Notes: a model not told the origin generated them from the sequence alone. A DNA stretch of 64,000 nt from Halorussus salinus (GCF_004765815.2 NZ_SBIS02000013.1:62001-126000); one strand, 5' to 3'. Positions 7,364-16,100 are shown, numbered from the stretch's first letter. Numbers and translations are program-made.

Positions 7364-7855
7364 TCAGTAGTGAACGTCAGCGGGGACAATCCAGAGATTC
7401 TCGCCCTCGTCGAGGATGCGGTCAAACTGGTCTCGATGCCGAATACCACTGCCATGTTCGTCGTACAGGAAGATAGTGGGACCACTGTACGCGCCGACTT
7501 GATGGAACGCATGCCGGGCAAGCCCTTTGTCGCGCATGATCTCCTCGTCGCTCAGTTCCTCAAGTGCGTCCCGGACGGGGTCGAGATTCCGCTTGAACTC
7601 GTTCTTCGTCGCCTCCCACCCACGTTCCAGCAATTCCTGACCATCGTCGGATTCTACAGGAACTGCTACTGGTAGGTCGCCCCACCGGGCCTTCCCAGCG
7701 ACTGACGTGCCCGACTCGTCAAACGTCACGTAATAATCGAATACAGCATCTGCGTGTGGGCTGGCTCCGACGAGTCGGTCGAACACTGTCTTTCCAGTCG
7801 CAAGTGCTTCGTCTCGTGTCGATGCCTCTACTAGCGAGTAAATTACCGTATGCAT
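7364..7855 (-). CDS. hypothetical protein, paralogue of the core of the 8048-8938 protein
   Basis: A 163-residue protein starting MHTVIYSLVEASTRDEALAT. Its blocks VEAST-DEA, SDDGQELL, TIFLYDEHGSGIRHRDQFDR and GENLWIVPADV match FVVEASTFDSA, SDSGRQLL, TTFLYDESGRGVRDESRL and GVWLVPAIAL in the next upstream gene, so the two are paralogues. No catalytic motif was recognised. It has a leader hairpin (7912-7941), here farther from the start (about 57 nt) than usual. Confidence 0.75.
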   Translation of the reverse strand: MHTVIYSLVEASTRDEALATGKTVFDRLVGASPHADAVFDYYVTFDESGTSVAGKARWGDLPVAVPVESDDGQELLERGWEATKNEFKRNLDPVRDALEELSDEEIMRDKGLARHAFHQVGAYSGPTIFLYDEHGSGIRHRDQFDRILDEGENLWIVPADVHY

Positions 7856-7911
7856 TGGTTCTCACTTCGGTCTGCCGACGCACGCGACTACACGCCGTGC
7901 TACTGCTTGGT

Positions 7912-7941
7912 GCGCCGGCACTCATCGCCGGCGCAGAAAAA
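7912..7941 (-). promoter_or_regulatory. T-tract plus 8-bp hairpin leader
   Basis: Perfect GCGCCGGC/GCCGGCGC stem (7912-7919 with 7927-7934), preceded by TTTTT on the minus strand. Confidence 0.7.
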
Positions 7942-7991
7942 CCACGGACCGACATCGTCCAACCGGGAAGGAGTGGTGAGTGGGACTGTAG

Positions 7992-8033
7992 TTAACCAAC
8001 AAATGCCGAAATACGTACTCGTCTGTTGGTTAA
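7992..8033. repeat. TTAACCAAC inverted repeat, copy 2
   Basis: TTAACCAACA (7992-8001) and TGTTGGTTAA (8024-8033), a perfect 10-bp stem with a 22-nt loop. It lies 14 nt after the stop of the 8048-8938 gene and before the next leader hairpin. Confidence 0.85.
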
Positions 8034-8047
8034 GATTGTCCTCCCGT

Positions 8048-8938
8048 TTACTGGTCTGCTTTGGGTTCTGGCCCGTATCGGGACGTACTGCAGACGTGGC
8101 ACTCCCACATTGGTTGGTCACTCCACTTGTCGTCAGGGACAGTCTCGAAGTCGAGGAATCGGTGCCTCGTATCGCGGTCGCACTCACGACACTCGAGGTG
8201 CCTCCTGTTTGGTCGCCCGCGTTGCTGGCTGTCAGCCTTGGTCTCCCCGATAGATTGCTGGAGTGCAATCGCGGGGACCAGCCACACGCCGTCTGCGTTC
8301 TCAAGAAGCGTCATAAGACGACTTTCGTCGCGAACGCCACGTCCGCTTTCGTCGTAGAGGAACGTCGTATGTTTACCGTCGTGACGCGGTTGCGTCGTGT
8401 CCTGCCACTCCGTCAGTTCACGGGCAGTCTTGAGTAGCTGTCTGCCTGAGTCGGACCTAACCCGTACTGCTTCAGGAAGCGAAGGCCACTTGCCGGCAAG
8501 TTGTGATGCAGGCTCTTCGTCGAACTCGGAGATTGGTTGGCAGTCGTCGACCGCGGAGTCTCTGTCGGCCTTCACGAGGAGGCCCGCGGCTGCAGTCCCC
8601 TTCGCGACGGCGCTGTCGAACGTCGATGCTTCCACGACGAAATGAACAACGTGAAGCAGTGTCCACTCGGTATCGGACCTCGACTGTTCCTCCTCGGTGC
8701 TATCGAGGTGGTTCACCAGACAGAACCGACATTTGGTCCGACTCGCAGGGATTGATGCTCCACAGGAGGAACACTCGCTCTCTGTTGCTGTTGTGTTGTT
8801 GGGATACTCTGCGTCAATTGCGTCGGTTTGTTTTTGATTGGATCCTTCGTCACTATTGTTGGAGAGTTTGTCGTCGGGAACATGCGTTGCTTCGCCGAGC
8901 GGCCGAAGTTCTTCGTGGTCTGAGTCCCGCCTAGTCAT
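8048..8938 (-). CDS. two-zinc-ribbon protein with a core shared with 7364-7855
   Basis: A 296-residue protein. After a polar N-terminus there is a zinc ribbon (CSSCGASIPASRTKCRFC, about 57-74). The middle domain (about 95-240) is paralogous to the 163-residue neighbour. A second cysteine group (CRECDRDTRHRF...MWECHVCSTSRYG) closes the protein. The architecture looks like a core of unknown function with added ribbons, perhaps contacting RNA, DNA or ribosomes. The paralogy is visible in the sequence; the function is not known. Confidence 0.75.
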   Translation of the reverse strand: MTRRDSDHEELRPLGEATHVPDDKLSNNSDEGSNQKQTDAIDAEYPNNTTATESECSSCGASIPASRTKCRFCLVNHLDSTEEEQSRSDTEWTLLHVVHFVVEASTFDSAVAKGTAAAGLLVKADRDSAVDDCQPISEFDEEPASQLAGKWPSLPEAVRVRSDSGRQLLKTARELTEWQDTTQPRHDGKHTTFLYDESGRGVRDESRLMTLLENADGVWLVPAIALQQSIGETKADSQQRGRPNRRHLECRECDRDTRHRFLDFETVPDDKWSDQPMWECHVCSTSRYGPEPKADQ

Positions 8939-9116
8939 TGAGTAGTGACATGGCTTGTTTCGTCTTCTAATTTAAGTAGTGGCCCTCTAGTCAAACTGTC
9001 CATCAGTAGCAATTAATAGAGTCTCTTGATTCGAAGTTACCCGTATAACCGTCCCGCGACTCAGCCAAAACAGTTACCAGAACAACACTAATTGTCACTC
9101 ATATCTAAATCGTTGT

Positions 9117-9431
9117 ATGGCCCTTGAGAAGGCAGTTCGTGGACTTACGATCCTCACCGTGATTGGACTCACATACAGACTGTCCCACCTGCTTGAACTA
9201 GGCGGAGGTGAGTCAAACCTGATATTCATCAGTAGTGTACTTCTCCTCGCGTATCTCGGCCTCGGTGGGCTTGTATATGGTCTTTCTTTAGTTGGCGTTA
9301 TATCCGGTTTCTTGCTCTTTGGAACAGGATTTATACTGTTTCTTCCCTCGATACTAGTGGCTGGGATGGCATTACTCGTCGATGGAGTATCAGCGATCAC
9401 ACCCCGCCTAACGGCCTCTGCATCTGCATAA
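9117..9431 (+). CDS. small integral membrane protein
   Basis: A 104-residue plus-strand gene among minus-strand neighbours. Roughly three hydrophobic segments are visible (about 33-50, 52-68 and 70-90) with few charges. No known family was recognised. The gene is isolated: about 180 nt separate it from the divergent gene at 8938 and about 115 nt from the convergent TFB gene. Confidence 0.6.
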   Translation: MALEKAVRGLTILTVIGLTYRLSHLLELGGGESNLIFISSVLLLAYLGLGGLVYGLSLVGVISGFLLFGTGFILFLPSILVAGMALLVDGVSAITPRLTASASA

Positions 9432-9546
9432 GTAAAACGAGCCGTCTGCACTACGTATCAAGCAACTCCCGGAGGAGAGACAGACTACAGAGCAATGAAA
9501 TCGCTAATACCCACTTTTGACATCAAAATCGGTAGAGTACACGCAT

Positions 9547-10476
9547 TTACATAGCGAGTTCGTTCAATGTATCCCGGTGGGTGCGGATGGTCACTGTTGA
9601 GACATTCGCGGCCCGTGCGACGTCTGATTGGATCATCAAGCGCCCTGCGTCACAGCCTGCTTTGTACAAGCACGCGGCGGCGAATCCTGTCGGATCCACG
9701 CCTGCAGTAACGCCTGCTGATTCTGCCTGGTCTGCTAACTGCCGGGCACGATGCCGGATCCGTTCGGGGATGTCGAGTTTCGAGGCTAACTGCGGAATGA
9801 ATCCACTCGGCCTCACGGGTTTTGCCGGAAGGCCGAGTTCCGTATTCAGCGTCTGATACGCAGCCCTCACTCGGACCTGCCCAACGCGCGCTGGCTCAGT
9901 AACATCATCGAATGTTCGCGAGAGGCCGTTACATCGACACGCGCCGTGGACGCTCGCCGCCGCCATCGCCTCGATTGACTGGCCCCGAAGCAGGTCTTCA
10001 TTCTGGGCGCTCCGGAAGAGCCGACATGCTTGGTCACAAATGGTTTCAGCGAGGTCGAGCGCGCTACTGATCCGGCGGACCTCACCGAGGCCATGCGCGA
10101 GATTGCGCTCGGCTTTCGACTGGAATCGTCCGCGGGACTGTTCCCGGCGGAGTCGACCGAGTTGTCGGCGCTTTCGCCCGGAGAGCTGATTTCCGTTCGC
10201 GTCGGTCCCACGTCCGATTTCCGTCGAGAGGCCGCGGTCGTGACGAGTGGCCGTTAGTGGCGCACCTGTACGCTCTCGGTTCTGCTCGTCGTCACTGAAC
10301 GACCGCCACTCCGGCCCGTGGTCGATACGTTCGTCTTCGAGTACGAGTCCACACTCCTCACAGACGGTCTCTGCGACGTTCGTGGCCACCCGTCCATCAC
10401 ACTCCGGACATTGGTTCGTTGTGTCGTTCTGTACGTCCTCGTCGAACGCCGTCTCGTAGATATCGCTCGTTGCCAT
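9547..10476 (-). CDS. tfb: transcription initiation factor B (TFB/TFIIB)
   Basis: About 309 residues from ATG 10476. The N-terminal zinc ribbon has C23/C26 (CPEC) and C39/C42 (CEEC). The B-finger/linker region (TGAPLTATRHDRGLSTEIGR) follows, then two cyclin-fold repeats up to a C-terminal helix-turn-helix (ARAANVSTVTIRTHRDTLNE). TFB recruits RNA polymerase to TATA/TBP promoters; haloarchaea use several TFBs with different target sets, and element-borne copies may favour element promoters. It carries the hairpin leader at 10517-10537, and its 5' region is duplicated at about 11935-12087. Confidence 0.95.
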   Translation of the reverse strand: MATSDIYETAFDEDVQNDTTNQCPECDGRVATNVAETVCEECGLVLEDERIDHGPEWRSFSDDEQNRERTGAPLTATRHDRGLSTEIGRGTDANGNQLSGRKRRQLGRLRREQSRGRFQSKAERNLAHGLGEVRRISSALDLAETICDQACRLFRSAQNEDLLRGQSIEAMAAASVHGACRCNGLSRTFDDVTEPARVGQVRVRAAYQTLNTELGLPAKPVRPSGFIPQLASKLDIPERIRHRARQLADQAESAGVTAGVDPTGFAAACLYKAGCDAGRLMIQSDVARAANVSTVTIRTHRDTLNELAM

Positions 10477-10612
10477 GATACTCACGAGGGTCTCCGTGAA
10501 TCGCTATCTCGAAGCGGCCCTCACCGATGAGGGCAAAATAAACACGTCGTGGCGGGACAACGGCAGAATTGCTGTGGCGAAAGCCCGGCCGCGAACAGCA
10601 CGTGGACCTGTG
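10461..10612 (-). repeat. tfb 5' region, copy A of a duplication
   Basis: The first tfb codons, leader hairpin and upstream sequence up to the block GAAAGCCCGGCCGCGAACAG recur with point differences at about 11935-12087. This copy is the one joined to an intact tfb gene. Confidence 0.8.
10517..10537 (-). promoter_or_regulatory. hairpin leader of tfb
   Basis: GCCCTCA/TGAGGGC stem (10517-10523 with 10528-10534) preceded by TATTTT on the minus strand, about 41 nt upstream of the ATG at 10476. Confidence 0.6.
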
Positions 10613-10639
10613 GCCTGCAACAGAACAGTGTACGAACAG

Positions 10640-10850
10640 ATGATGACGGGCGTCGTCAGATTCCGGGGGAATCTGACTGCCAATCAGAAATCTATGATTT
10701 CTGATGACGCTGTATCCCCGCCCTACTGTGTCCTCAGAACGCGAAGCGTTCTGATGTACGAACGAGAGCGAAGCTCTCGTTAACGCTACTCGGGCTTCGC
10801 CCTGCGTTGCTTGGTGAGAACGGGGCTTAGCGCCTGCATTCAGCGAATCC
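10640..10850 (-). ncRNA. orphan TnpB-element 3' end / omega-RNA-like hairpin array
   Basis: No gene is seen between the tfb duplication and 10857. On the minus strand the sequence begins GGCGCTAAGCCCCG and reaches CAGTAGGGCGGGGATACAG (about 10838 down to 10708). Hairpins follow one another, including AACGAGAGC/GCTCTCGTT, CAGAACGC/GCGTTCTG, CAGAAATC/GATTTCTG and GTCAGATTC/GAATCTGAC. The GGCGCTAAG...GGGGATACAG frame recurs at about 26745-26835. It resembles the 3' ends of IS1341-type TnpB elements, which encode the guide RNA, but no tnpB gene is attached. Expression is unknown. Confidence 0.5.
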
Positions 10851-10856
10851 GTCCCG

Positions 10857-11309
10857 TTACGGCGGATTTGATGCCCTATTCAGTTGGTTGACGTCATCGT
10901 TATCGTACGCTACTCGCCACATTGCATGGACAGCACGAGTCACAAGGGATACCTCGGTTACGTCGATACAGGATGGTTCGGCTGCCGTCGTAGTGGCATC
11001 GGGCGGGGGATGAAAGTGGATTTCGGGTGAGTGTGTATTCGGATGGCGATCAAATCGCCAGTTAACGTCCGCGGCATCGACGTAATGAAACGAATACATC
11101 CCCAGTTCGCTCCATTGGATGTCGATTCGCGCAGTGTCGGCGTCTCCGAGCCCGTCGGTGAGACTGATCTGCAGTTCCGTGGGTGCGACGACATCATCGT
11201 ACGACGTCGCTTCGACGAGCGGTTCGAGTTCGAGCCAGAGGTCACGAATCCGCTGGAGCGCCGGGAGATAAATTGGTCCAAACTCACCGGCTCGGTCGTG
11301 GTCGCTCAT
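10857..11309 (-). CDS. toxin candidate, TumE/DUF6516-like
   Basis: A 150-residue acidic protein. ELGMYSFHYVDAADVNWRFDRHPN followed by EIHFHPPPD resembles the aromatic and histidine-rich core of TumE-type (DUF6516) toxins, although I am not sure of the family. Its ATG overlaps the stop of the upstream helix-turn-helix gene by 4 nt (11306-11309), the classic layout of an antitoxin-toxin pair. I recall this pair recurring in haloarchaeal plasmids. The assignment rests on layout and weak motif resemblance. Confidence 0.6.
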   Translation of the reverse strand: MSDHDRAGEFGPIYLPALQRIRDLWLELEPLVEATSYDDVVAPTELQISLTDGLGDADTARIDIQWSELGMYSFHYVDAADVNWRFDRHPNTHSPEIHFHPPPDATTTAAEPSCIDVTEVSLVTRAVHAMWRVAYDNDDVNQLNRASNPP

Positions 11310-11818
11310 GCGGTGAGGTGGTGGCTGGCTTCACCGTAGGCGAGTGCTGCTTGGGCGACGGCGAGATTCTGCCGAGTAGTCTTCCACGCGGTGAGGTCGT
11401 TCCACCCGTCTGTCTCGTCGGCGTCGAGTTTCTGGGCGAGTTCCTCGGGTGACACCACGTCGTAGCGATCCTCGTAGTCCCGGATCTCGGCTTTCATGTC
11501 CTTGATGCCCTCGAGCAACTCGGTTCGATTGGCTTCGTCACGGAGCTCGCGGATCCGGGACATCAGAATCCGGTCGCTGTTACGCCGATACAGCGTTGTT
11601 TGGTTGTCGTGGTCCGTTTCGGCGAATCCAGTGTTCACGAGCGTCTTGCAGTGCCGACGCGCAGTCGGCTCGCTTACGAGAGCCCGGCCGGCAATCTCCG
11701 CTGCCGATTGCCCGTCGTGGGTTTGTTCGATGATCTCGTACACCCGCTCGAATGGCGTGGTGTCGTTTTTCCAGTCCGCTTTAACCTGTTCGTTGATGTC
11801 ATCCCATGTCTCGGTCAT
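11306..11818 (-). CDS. winged-helix regulator (DUF7342-like), likely antitoxin
   Basis: A 170-residue protein starting MTETWDDINEQVKADWKNDT. The helix-turn-helix QSAAEIAGRALVSEPTARRHCKTLVNTGF, then a wing, lies at about 38-75. A helical region (DEANRTELLEGIKDMKAEIRDYEDRY) probably dimerises. I recall this as haloarchaeal family DUF7342. It is translationally coupled to the downstream gene by an ATGA overlap, as expected for an autoregulating antitoxin. Confidence 0.75.
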   Translation of the reverse strand: MTETWDDINEQVKADWKNDTTPFERVYEIIEQTHDGQSAAEIAGRALVSEPTARRHCKTLVNTGFAETDHDNQTTLYRRNSDRILMSRIRELRDEANRTELLEGIKDMKAEIRDYEDRYDVVSPEELAQKLDADETDGWNDLTAWKTTRQNLAVAQAALAYGEASHHLTA

Positions 11819-12160
11819 AGTTGGTGCTACGCACTACAGAGCCAAATAATTTCCTGAGAAAACTATTCTTTTCAATAGTGCTTAGTAACTGCCTCGGGGT
11901 CAAGCCCCGTGGCACTCGCCTTGATCTCCGTAGATTTCGCTCGTTACCATGATACGCACGAGGGGCTCCGTGCATCGGTTTCTCGAAGCGGCCCTCACCA
12001 ATCAAGGGCAAAATAAACACGTCGCGGTGGGACAACGGCAGAACTGCTGTGGCGAAAGCCCGGCCGCGAACAGCACGTGGGTCGTGAGCGGCCCGGACCG
12101 TGGAGGTGGTGGGAGGTGGCGGTGACCGCACCACACCAGCAAAAAAGGGGCGTATTCGGG
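11819..12160 (-). other. gene-free stretch with truncated tfb start and IS scar
   Basis: The segment from about 12087 to 11935 repeats the tfb upstream region, leader and first codons (reading MVTSEIYG against the true MATSDIYE), then departs. The decayed leader has lost stem pairs. Directly after the departure lies a hairpin GCCTCGGGG/CCCCGTGGC (11891-11913), the same type as the right end of the TnpB element at 46150-46172. The stretch therefore looks like a broken tfb copy joined to an IS end. No gene was found. Confidence 0.7.
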
Positions 12161-13057
12161 CTATTCCCACCAGCGACCGCGCTCAGGGAAGAACATGGTG
12201 CTCCACCCAGTCACGGCGAGGGAGACGCGTCCTTCGTACCAGTTCCGGGCCGCTCCACGAATGCACACTTGCTCGCCTTCCTCCATCCACGGCGCTCGCG
12301 AGTTTTTCCAGATCGTAACTCGGACTCGCCCGCTTTCGTCTTCGATGAGCCCGACTTGCGCTATACTCGGATGCGATGGTTCCCACAATGTCTCGACACG
12401 CCCGGAGATGCTCACCTCCTTGCGATTGACCTCCTCGAGTTTGTCGATAGGAATCACGTGCCCCGACGCCGTCTGTAATTCTTCGTGAACGCCGACGACC
12501 GCACTCATCATGCTTGCCCCTTCGACCACGCGCTCGGCCAATCGCCGACTAATCGCCGCTCTCGTCCACCCATCCAACTTCTCGCTCAATCGCTTCGTCT
12601 GCTCGTTCACGCTCGCTAGCTCGTCTTGGGATAGCTCCTCGCGTGGATCCGGCCGGTCCGGGTCCGCCATTGGAGTCACGCTCGCCGCCCGCTTCTGGAA
12701 CTCCCGACGCCGCTCTTTGCTCCGCTTTGCCGCAATGTCTCGCGCCCGCTCTGCCCGACCATCCTGCTTACTGACTTTGGCACGGACACTAATTCGCTCC
12801 AGTTCGGCTTCTCGCGCCCGAATGCGCTCCTCTTGTTCGAGTGTCGTACCCTGAATTCGCTCTTTGTTCGTCTCCTTGATTCCGTTCGGGTGGTTTGCAT
12901 CCACCTTCGCTTGGATTTCCTGCTCGACCGTCGCTCTAAGTTCGGGTATATCCTCAACAACCTCGAAGCCATCCGCATCGACTTCTGCTTCGTCCGCCTG
13001 TTCAAGTGCCTGTGCATCGACCGAAACGACCTTGCCGCTTGCGTTGTTACTAGACAT
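12161..13057 (-). CDS. OB-fold nucleic-acid-binding protein, RPA-like
   Basis: About 298 residues from ATG 13057. The N-terminal half (about 40-150) is rich in E, R and K and predicted helical (ETNKERIQGTTLEQEERIRA). The C-terminal half holds an OB fold (KEVSISGRVETLW...GRVRVTIWKNSRAPWMEEGEQVCIRGAARNWYEGRVSLAV), typical of single-strand DNA-binding proteins related to RPA. It probably binds ssDNA during replication or transfer of the element. A palindromic leader hairpin (13098-13119) precedes it. Confidence 0.8.
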   Translation of the reverse strand: MSSNNASGKVVSVDAQALEQADEAEVDADGFEVVEDIPELRATVEQEIQAKVDANHPNGIKETNKERIQGTTLEQEERIRAREAELERISVRAKVSKQDGRAERARDIAAKRSKERRREFQKRAASVTPMADPDRPDPREELSQDELASVNEQTKRLSEKLDGWTRAAISRRLAERVVEGASMMSAVVGVHEELQTASGHVIPIDKLEEVNRKEVSISGRVETLWEPSHPSIAQVGLIEDESGRVRVTIWKNSRAPWMEEGEQVCIRGAARNWYEGRVSLAVTGWSTMFFPERGRWWE

Positions 13058-13821
13058 TGGTCTCACTAGACCTGAAGGCGCTCACGCGCCCGACACCGCG
13101 ATGCTACTACATCGCGGATTTCCTCGACAACCATAACCAACAGACCCATCTGCGCTCTCGCTCGCGCCTTCGCGCGCCCCCTTGGGGCGCGAGCGAGAGC
13201 GCACCCGAGAAAGTGAATCAGCCAGCACCGCGCGCCGTCTCGGCCGCCGCGAGCGTCCAGCGGAGTATGCGTCGCGGGGTGAGCACCGACGGCGCGCAAC
13301 CCCCGGCGGATACCCGCTGGCGTCGAGACCAGATTCACTTTAGCCCGGACCGGGCGCTCGCAGTGCGGAGAGCGCCCGCACGCCCGGAATGGTCGGTCGC
13401 GAGCGACGCGGCGGTCTCGTGAGCGAAGCGAACGAGACGTCGGTGAGCTTGCTCACCGAAAGCCGGTAAGCGGCGAGCGGGGCGGGCCGTTGAGAGCCAC
13501 CTGTCTTGTCGGCCACATCGCTCGGCGAGCCAACCACCGTCCTGGTGGACTCAGAAAGGGCGAGGCCGTCTCGGTCGTCCCCCGACCCTGCAAGCACCGC
13601 AGGTACGAGGAGCGCAGTCGTGGTCGCGGGATGCCGAGCGGCCGAGGGCTTTCAGCAAGCTACGCGTACTTCGCCTCGGTGGATAGCTGTATTCTGTACG
13701 TATCCTGTCGACTAATCGACTGACCAACCTTAATACTCTCCGGCCAATGTACTTATAACCAAACTATTCAATGAAAATAGATAATTTCAACTTGAATGGG
13801 GTTGGATGATTTGGTGGAACT
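13058..13821. other. gene-free GC-rich region with nested inverted repeats
   Basis: No convincing gene was found. Near 13098-13119 is CCGCGATG/CATCGCGG, the leader hairpin of the 13057 gene. At about 13207-13345 two nested inverted repeats pair AAAGTGAATC with GATTCACTTT and GCGCGCCGTC with GACGGCGCGC. Next come GTCTCGT/ACGAGAC and CGGTGAGC/GCTCACCG (about 13417-13458) and several smaller stems. GC content drops sharply after about 13720, giving an AT-rich promoter zone before 13822. It could be a structured RNA, a terminator array or a replication or recombination site. Confidence 0.55.
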
Positions 13822-13968
13822 ATGTCAGAGGCACCAAATGCAACGATGGCGGAGTACTTTAGCAAACACCCTCGAATGATGGGCATCCTCTTCACCGCTG
13901 GCCTTCTTGCGCTTGAAGCGGTAGGACAGGTAAGTGCCGGAGGTGGAGCCCACACCGCAGGACCGTAA
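13822..13968 (+). CDS. DUF7503-like 48-residue peptide
   Basis: A short gene reading MSEAPNATMAEYFSKHPRMM, then the hydrophobic stretch GILFTAGLLALEAVGQVSAG and a GGGAHTAGP tail. I recall this form, charged N-terminus, one membrane-like helix and Gly-rich tail, as DUF7503. It is convergent with the CHAT protease gene, with only 2 nt between the two stop codons. An AT-rich promoter region lies directly upstream. The peptide may be a membrane-active effector or a protease substrate; both are inference. Confidence 0.8.
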   Translation: MSEAPNATMAEYFSKHPRMMGILFTAGLLALEAVGQVSAGGGAHTAGP

Positions 13969-13970
13969 AC

Positions 13971-16070
13971 CTATTTTCGAAGGTCGCTAGCAGTAATTTC
14001 GTTACTCCAGTAGAGGTCATTATCGAAGATAACGGGGTGACTCTCGAGATCGAAGTGATGTTCAAGTTCGTCATCAGTAACAGAGAAGGTATCCAGAAGA
14101 CCAGATGCGATATACTGAGTTGATTGATCTCCAAGCACCGGATCGAACAATGGCCCCATATTGAACGTCGGTATCTGAATGGTTGTGAAATCGACGGACC
14201 AACCGTCCTTCATTTGTTCCACCTCCGAAAGATAGCAACAGCTGCTCTCAGATTGTACGAGGGTCAAGCCTCCATCGCCAATCGTCATGTACGAGTAGCC
14301 ACCGACGGTCCGTTGGACCAGATCAACTGCCGCCTGTAACGGGAATCCTCGGTTGAGAGCTTTCGCTAATGCACAGCCCACTCGCGTCCCCGTACTGTTC
14401 GTGATCTCCGACAGAGTCACGACGCCACCGAGGCTTCCGGACTCGACGAGCGCTTGTCCTTGAGCGTACGACCGGCAGGCGTTCAGGACGAATGCCTTTA
14501 CTTGCACCTCGTCAAGTAATCGCGCGTCGAGATGACCGTCTGGGCAGCGAAGGCCCTTCGCATCGACATGACCGATGAAATGGAAGAGGTCAGCCGATGT
14601 CGTTAGGAGTTCCTGTAACTCCTCGGTGTTTAGTCCGTAGTGGACAGTAACGTCGAATTCGAGAAGTTCACGAACGCCGTAGAACTCTTCAACGACGTCT
14701 TCGGACTCCATCTGTTCGTCGTTACACACGACATGGATCGTAATCGAGGACTGCTCGGGTCCTCCTTGGTCGAGTTGGCGTTTGTAAGCCTCGGTCGTCG
14801 CCTTGTTCGCGCCGAGTGGATAGCCTTCGCCGACCCACGTATGCCTGATCGACTCCGTCGATTCGGGCGTGAAAATTTCGTCGTCAGAGAGATCCTGCAA
14901 CTGATGGGCAGACCTCGTTAGCACCTCTGCCTCATTGGCTGTCTTATCCCCACGGGTAAACTCGGTGATCATGTCGGGTGCTGGCGCGGGTTCCTGCCTG
15001 TCTGGCGTCGGACTGCGGACGACCGCGAGTTGTGTGGCCGCAAAGGGAAGCATCGAAACATGCTCTGGGTCAGGTATGATGTCCATCGTCACCGACCATT
15101 GCGGGAGGTGCGGTTCTAGTATCGAGAATGGCACAGACAGATACGTTTCGAGTTGGGCCGCGAGTGACTGGTCGTAGAGCGCCTCGAAGTCAAGGTCGAC
15201 GAGTGGCTCGACTTGATTTCGCTCGTGGAGATCGACATCGTACAGTCCTTCCGTCCGGGTTAGACAATCAAGGAAGAACACCTGTTGGAGTGTCCGACGG
15301 ACATTCTCCTCGTAGCCGAGTGGTCCATCGAGTGTATACTCGAATCCGTTCTCGATCACGAGTCGCGGCGTACTCGCTGGTCGTACGTCTGCACCAAGGT
15401 AGTAAGCCAGTGACGTAGCCGGGTAGACGTACTCGTATTCGGGCGGCAATTCGATACTGACCCCCGTCTCTGGCCGTTCGATACCGGTCGGCGCATCGAA
15501 TGAACTTCCTCGCTCGATCAAGGGCGGATGACCACGTAACGTCGGGAACGACCGCTCAGGAGAGAGGTCTTTCAAGGCCGAGCCGAACAGCGAAACCGCC
15601 TTCATCACGTTTCGCGGGTCGTCTGGTACCGTAATCGTCCCCGCAGGATGTTCGTGGAACGACCGCGTCCCGACATGGACGGTCACAGGGTGCGGTCCAA
15701 AACCTATCCGAACGGTTGCCTCATTGTACTCGATGTCGAGAGTGCTCTCAACTCGAAGGTAGAGTTTGACCGGCGCTGTCGTGAGTTCGAGGACGTACTC
15801 GTTGTGGGGGAGTGACTGGTCGGTCTGTCCACTGGTCTCCGTAATCAAGCCTCCGGCAGGAGAGCGGACGTAGATGTTTGACAGCGAGGGAACGTCGATG
15901 CCGGTGGTTTCGATGCGGACGGCAGTAGAGACGGGAGCGGGAAAGATGTCGACGTCAGCGGTCGTCGGATCAACCGCGGTCGGGGTGTAGAGTGCAAACT
16001 GGGCTTGCTCGATCGGGTCGAAGATAGTGATGCCGGGTCGGTCCATCGATGTCGTGATTCGTGGTTCCAT
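13971..16070 (-). CDS. CHAT-domain (caspase-like) protease
   Basis: A 699-residue protein. The C-terminal CHAT domain (about 440-650) contains ADLFHFIGHVD with the catalytic histidine H501 and KAFVLNACRSY with the catalytic cysteine C532, followed by GGVVTLSEITNSTGT, the normal order for a caspase-like fold. The first 400 residues are beta-rich and not recognised; they may sense or bind a partner. It starts 30 nt after the DUF7504-like gene. CHAT proteases act in bacterial cell-death and anti-phage systems, so a similar role is plausible but unproven. Confidence 0.88.
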   Translation of the reverse strand: MEPRITTSMDRPGITIFDPIEQAQFALYTPTAVDPTTADVDIFPAPVSTAVRIETTGIDVPSLSNIYVRSPAGGLITETSGQTDQSLPHNEYVLELTTAPVKLYLRVESTLDIEYNEATVRIGFGPHPVTVHVGTRSFHEHPAGTITVPDDPRNVMKAVSLFGSALKDLSPERSFPTLRGHPPLIERGSSFDAPTGIERPETGVSIELPPEYEYVYPATSLAYYLGADVRPASTPRLVIENGFEYTLDGPLGYEENVRRTLQQVFFLDCLTRTEGLYDVDLHERNQVEPLVDLDFEALYDQSLAAQLETYLSVPFSILEPHLPQWSVTMDIIPDPEHVSMLPFAATQLAVVRSPTPDRQEPAPAPDMITEFTRGDKTANEAEVLTRSAHQLQDLSDDEIFTPESTESIRHTWVGEGYPLGANKATTEAYKRQLDQGGPEQSSITIHVVCNDEQMESEDVVEEFYGVRELLEFDVTVHYGLNTEELQELLTTSADLFHFIGHVDAKGLRCPDGHLDARLLDEVQVKAFVLNACRSYAQGQALVESGSLGGVVTLSEITNSTGTRVGCALAKALNRGFPLQAAVDLVQRTVGGYSYMTIGDGGLTLVQSESSCCYLSEVEQMKDGWSVDFTTIQIPTFNMGPLFDPVLGDQSTQYIASGLLDTFSVTDDELEHHFDLESHPVIFDNDLYWSNEITASDLRK

Positions 16071-16100
16071 TCTCTGGGTGTCGGGGGAGGGGCGATTTGG

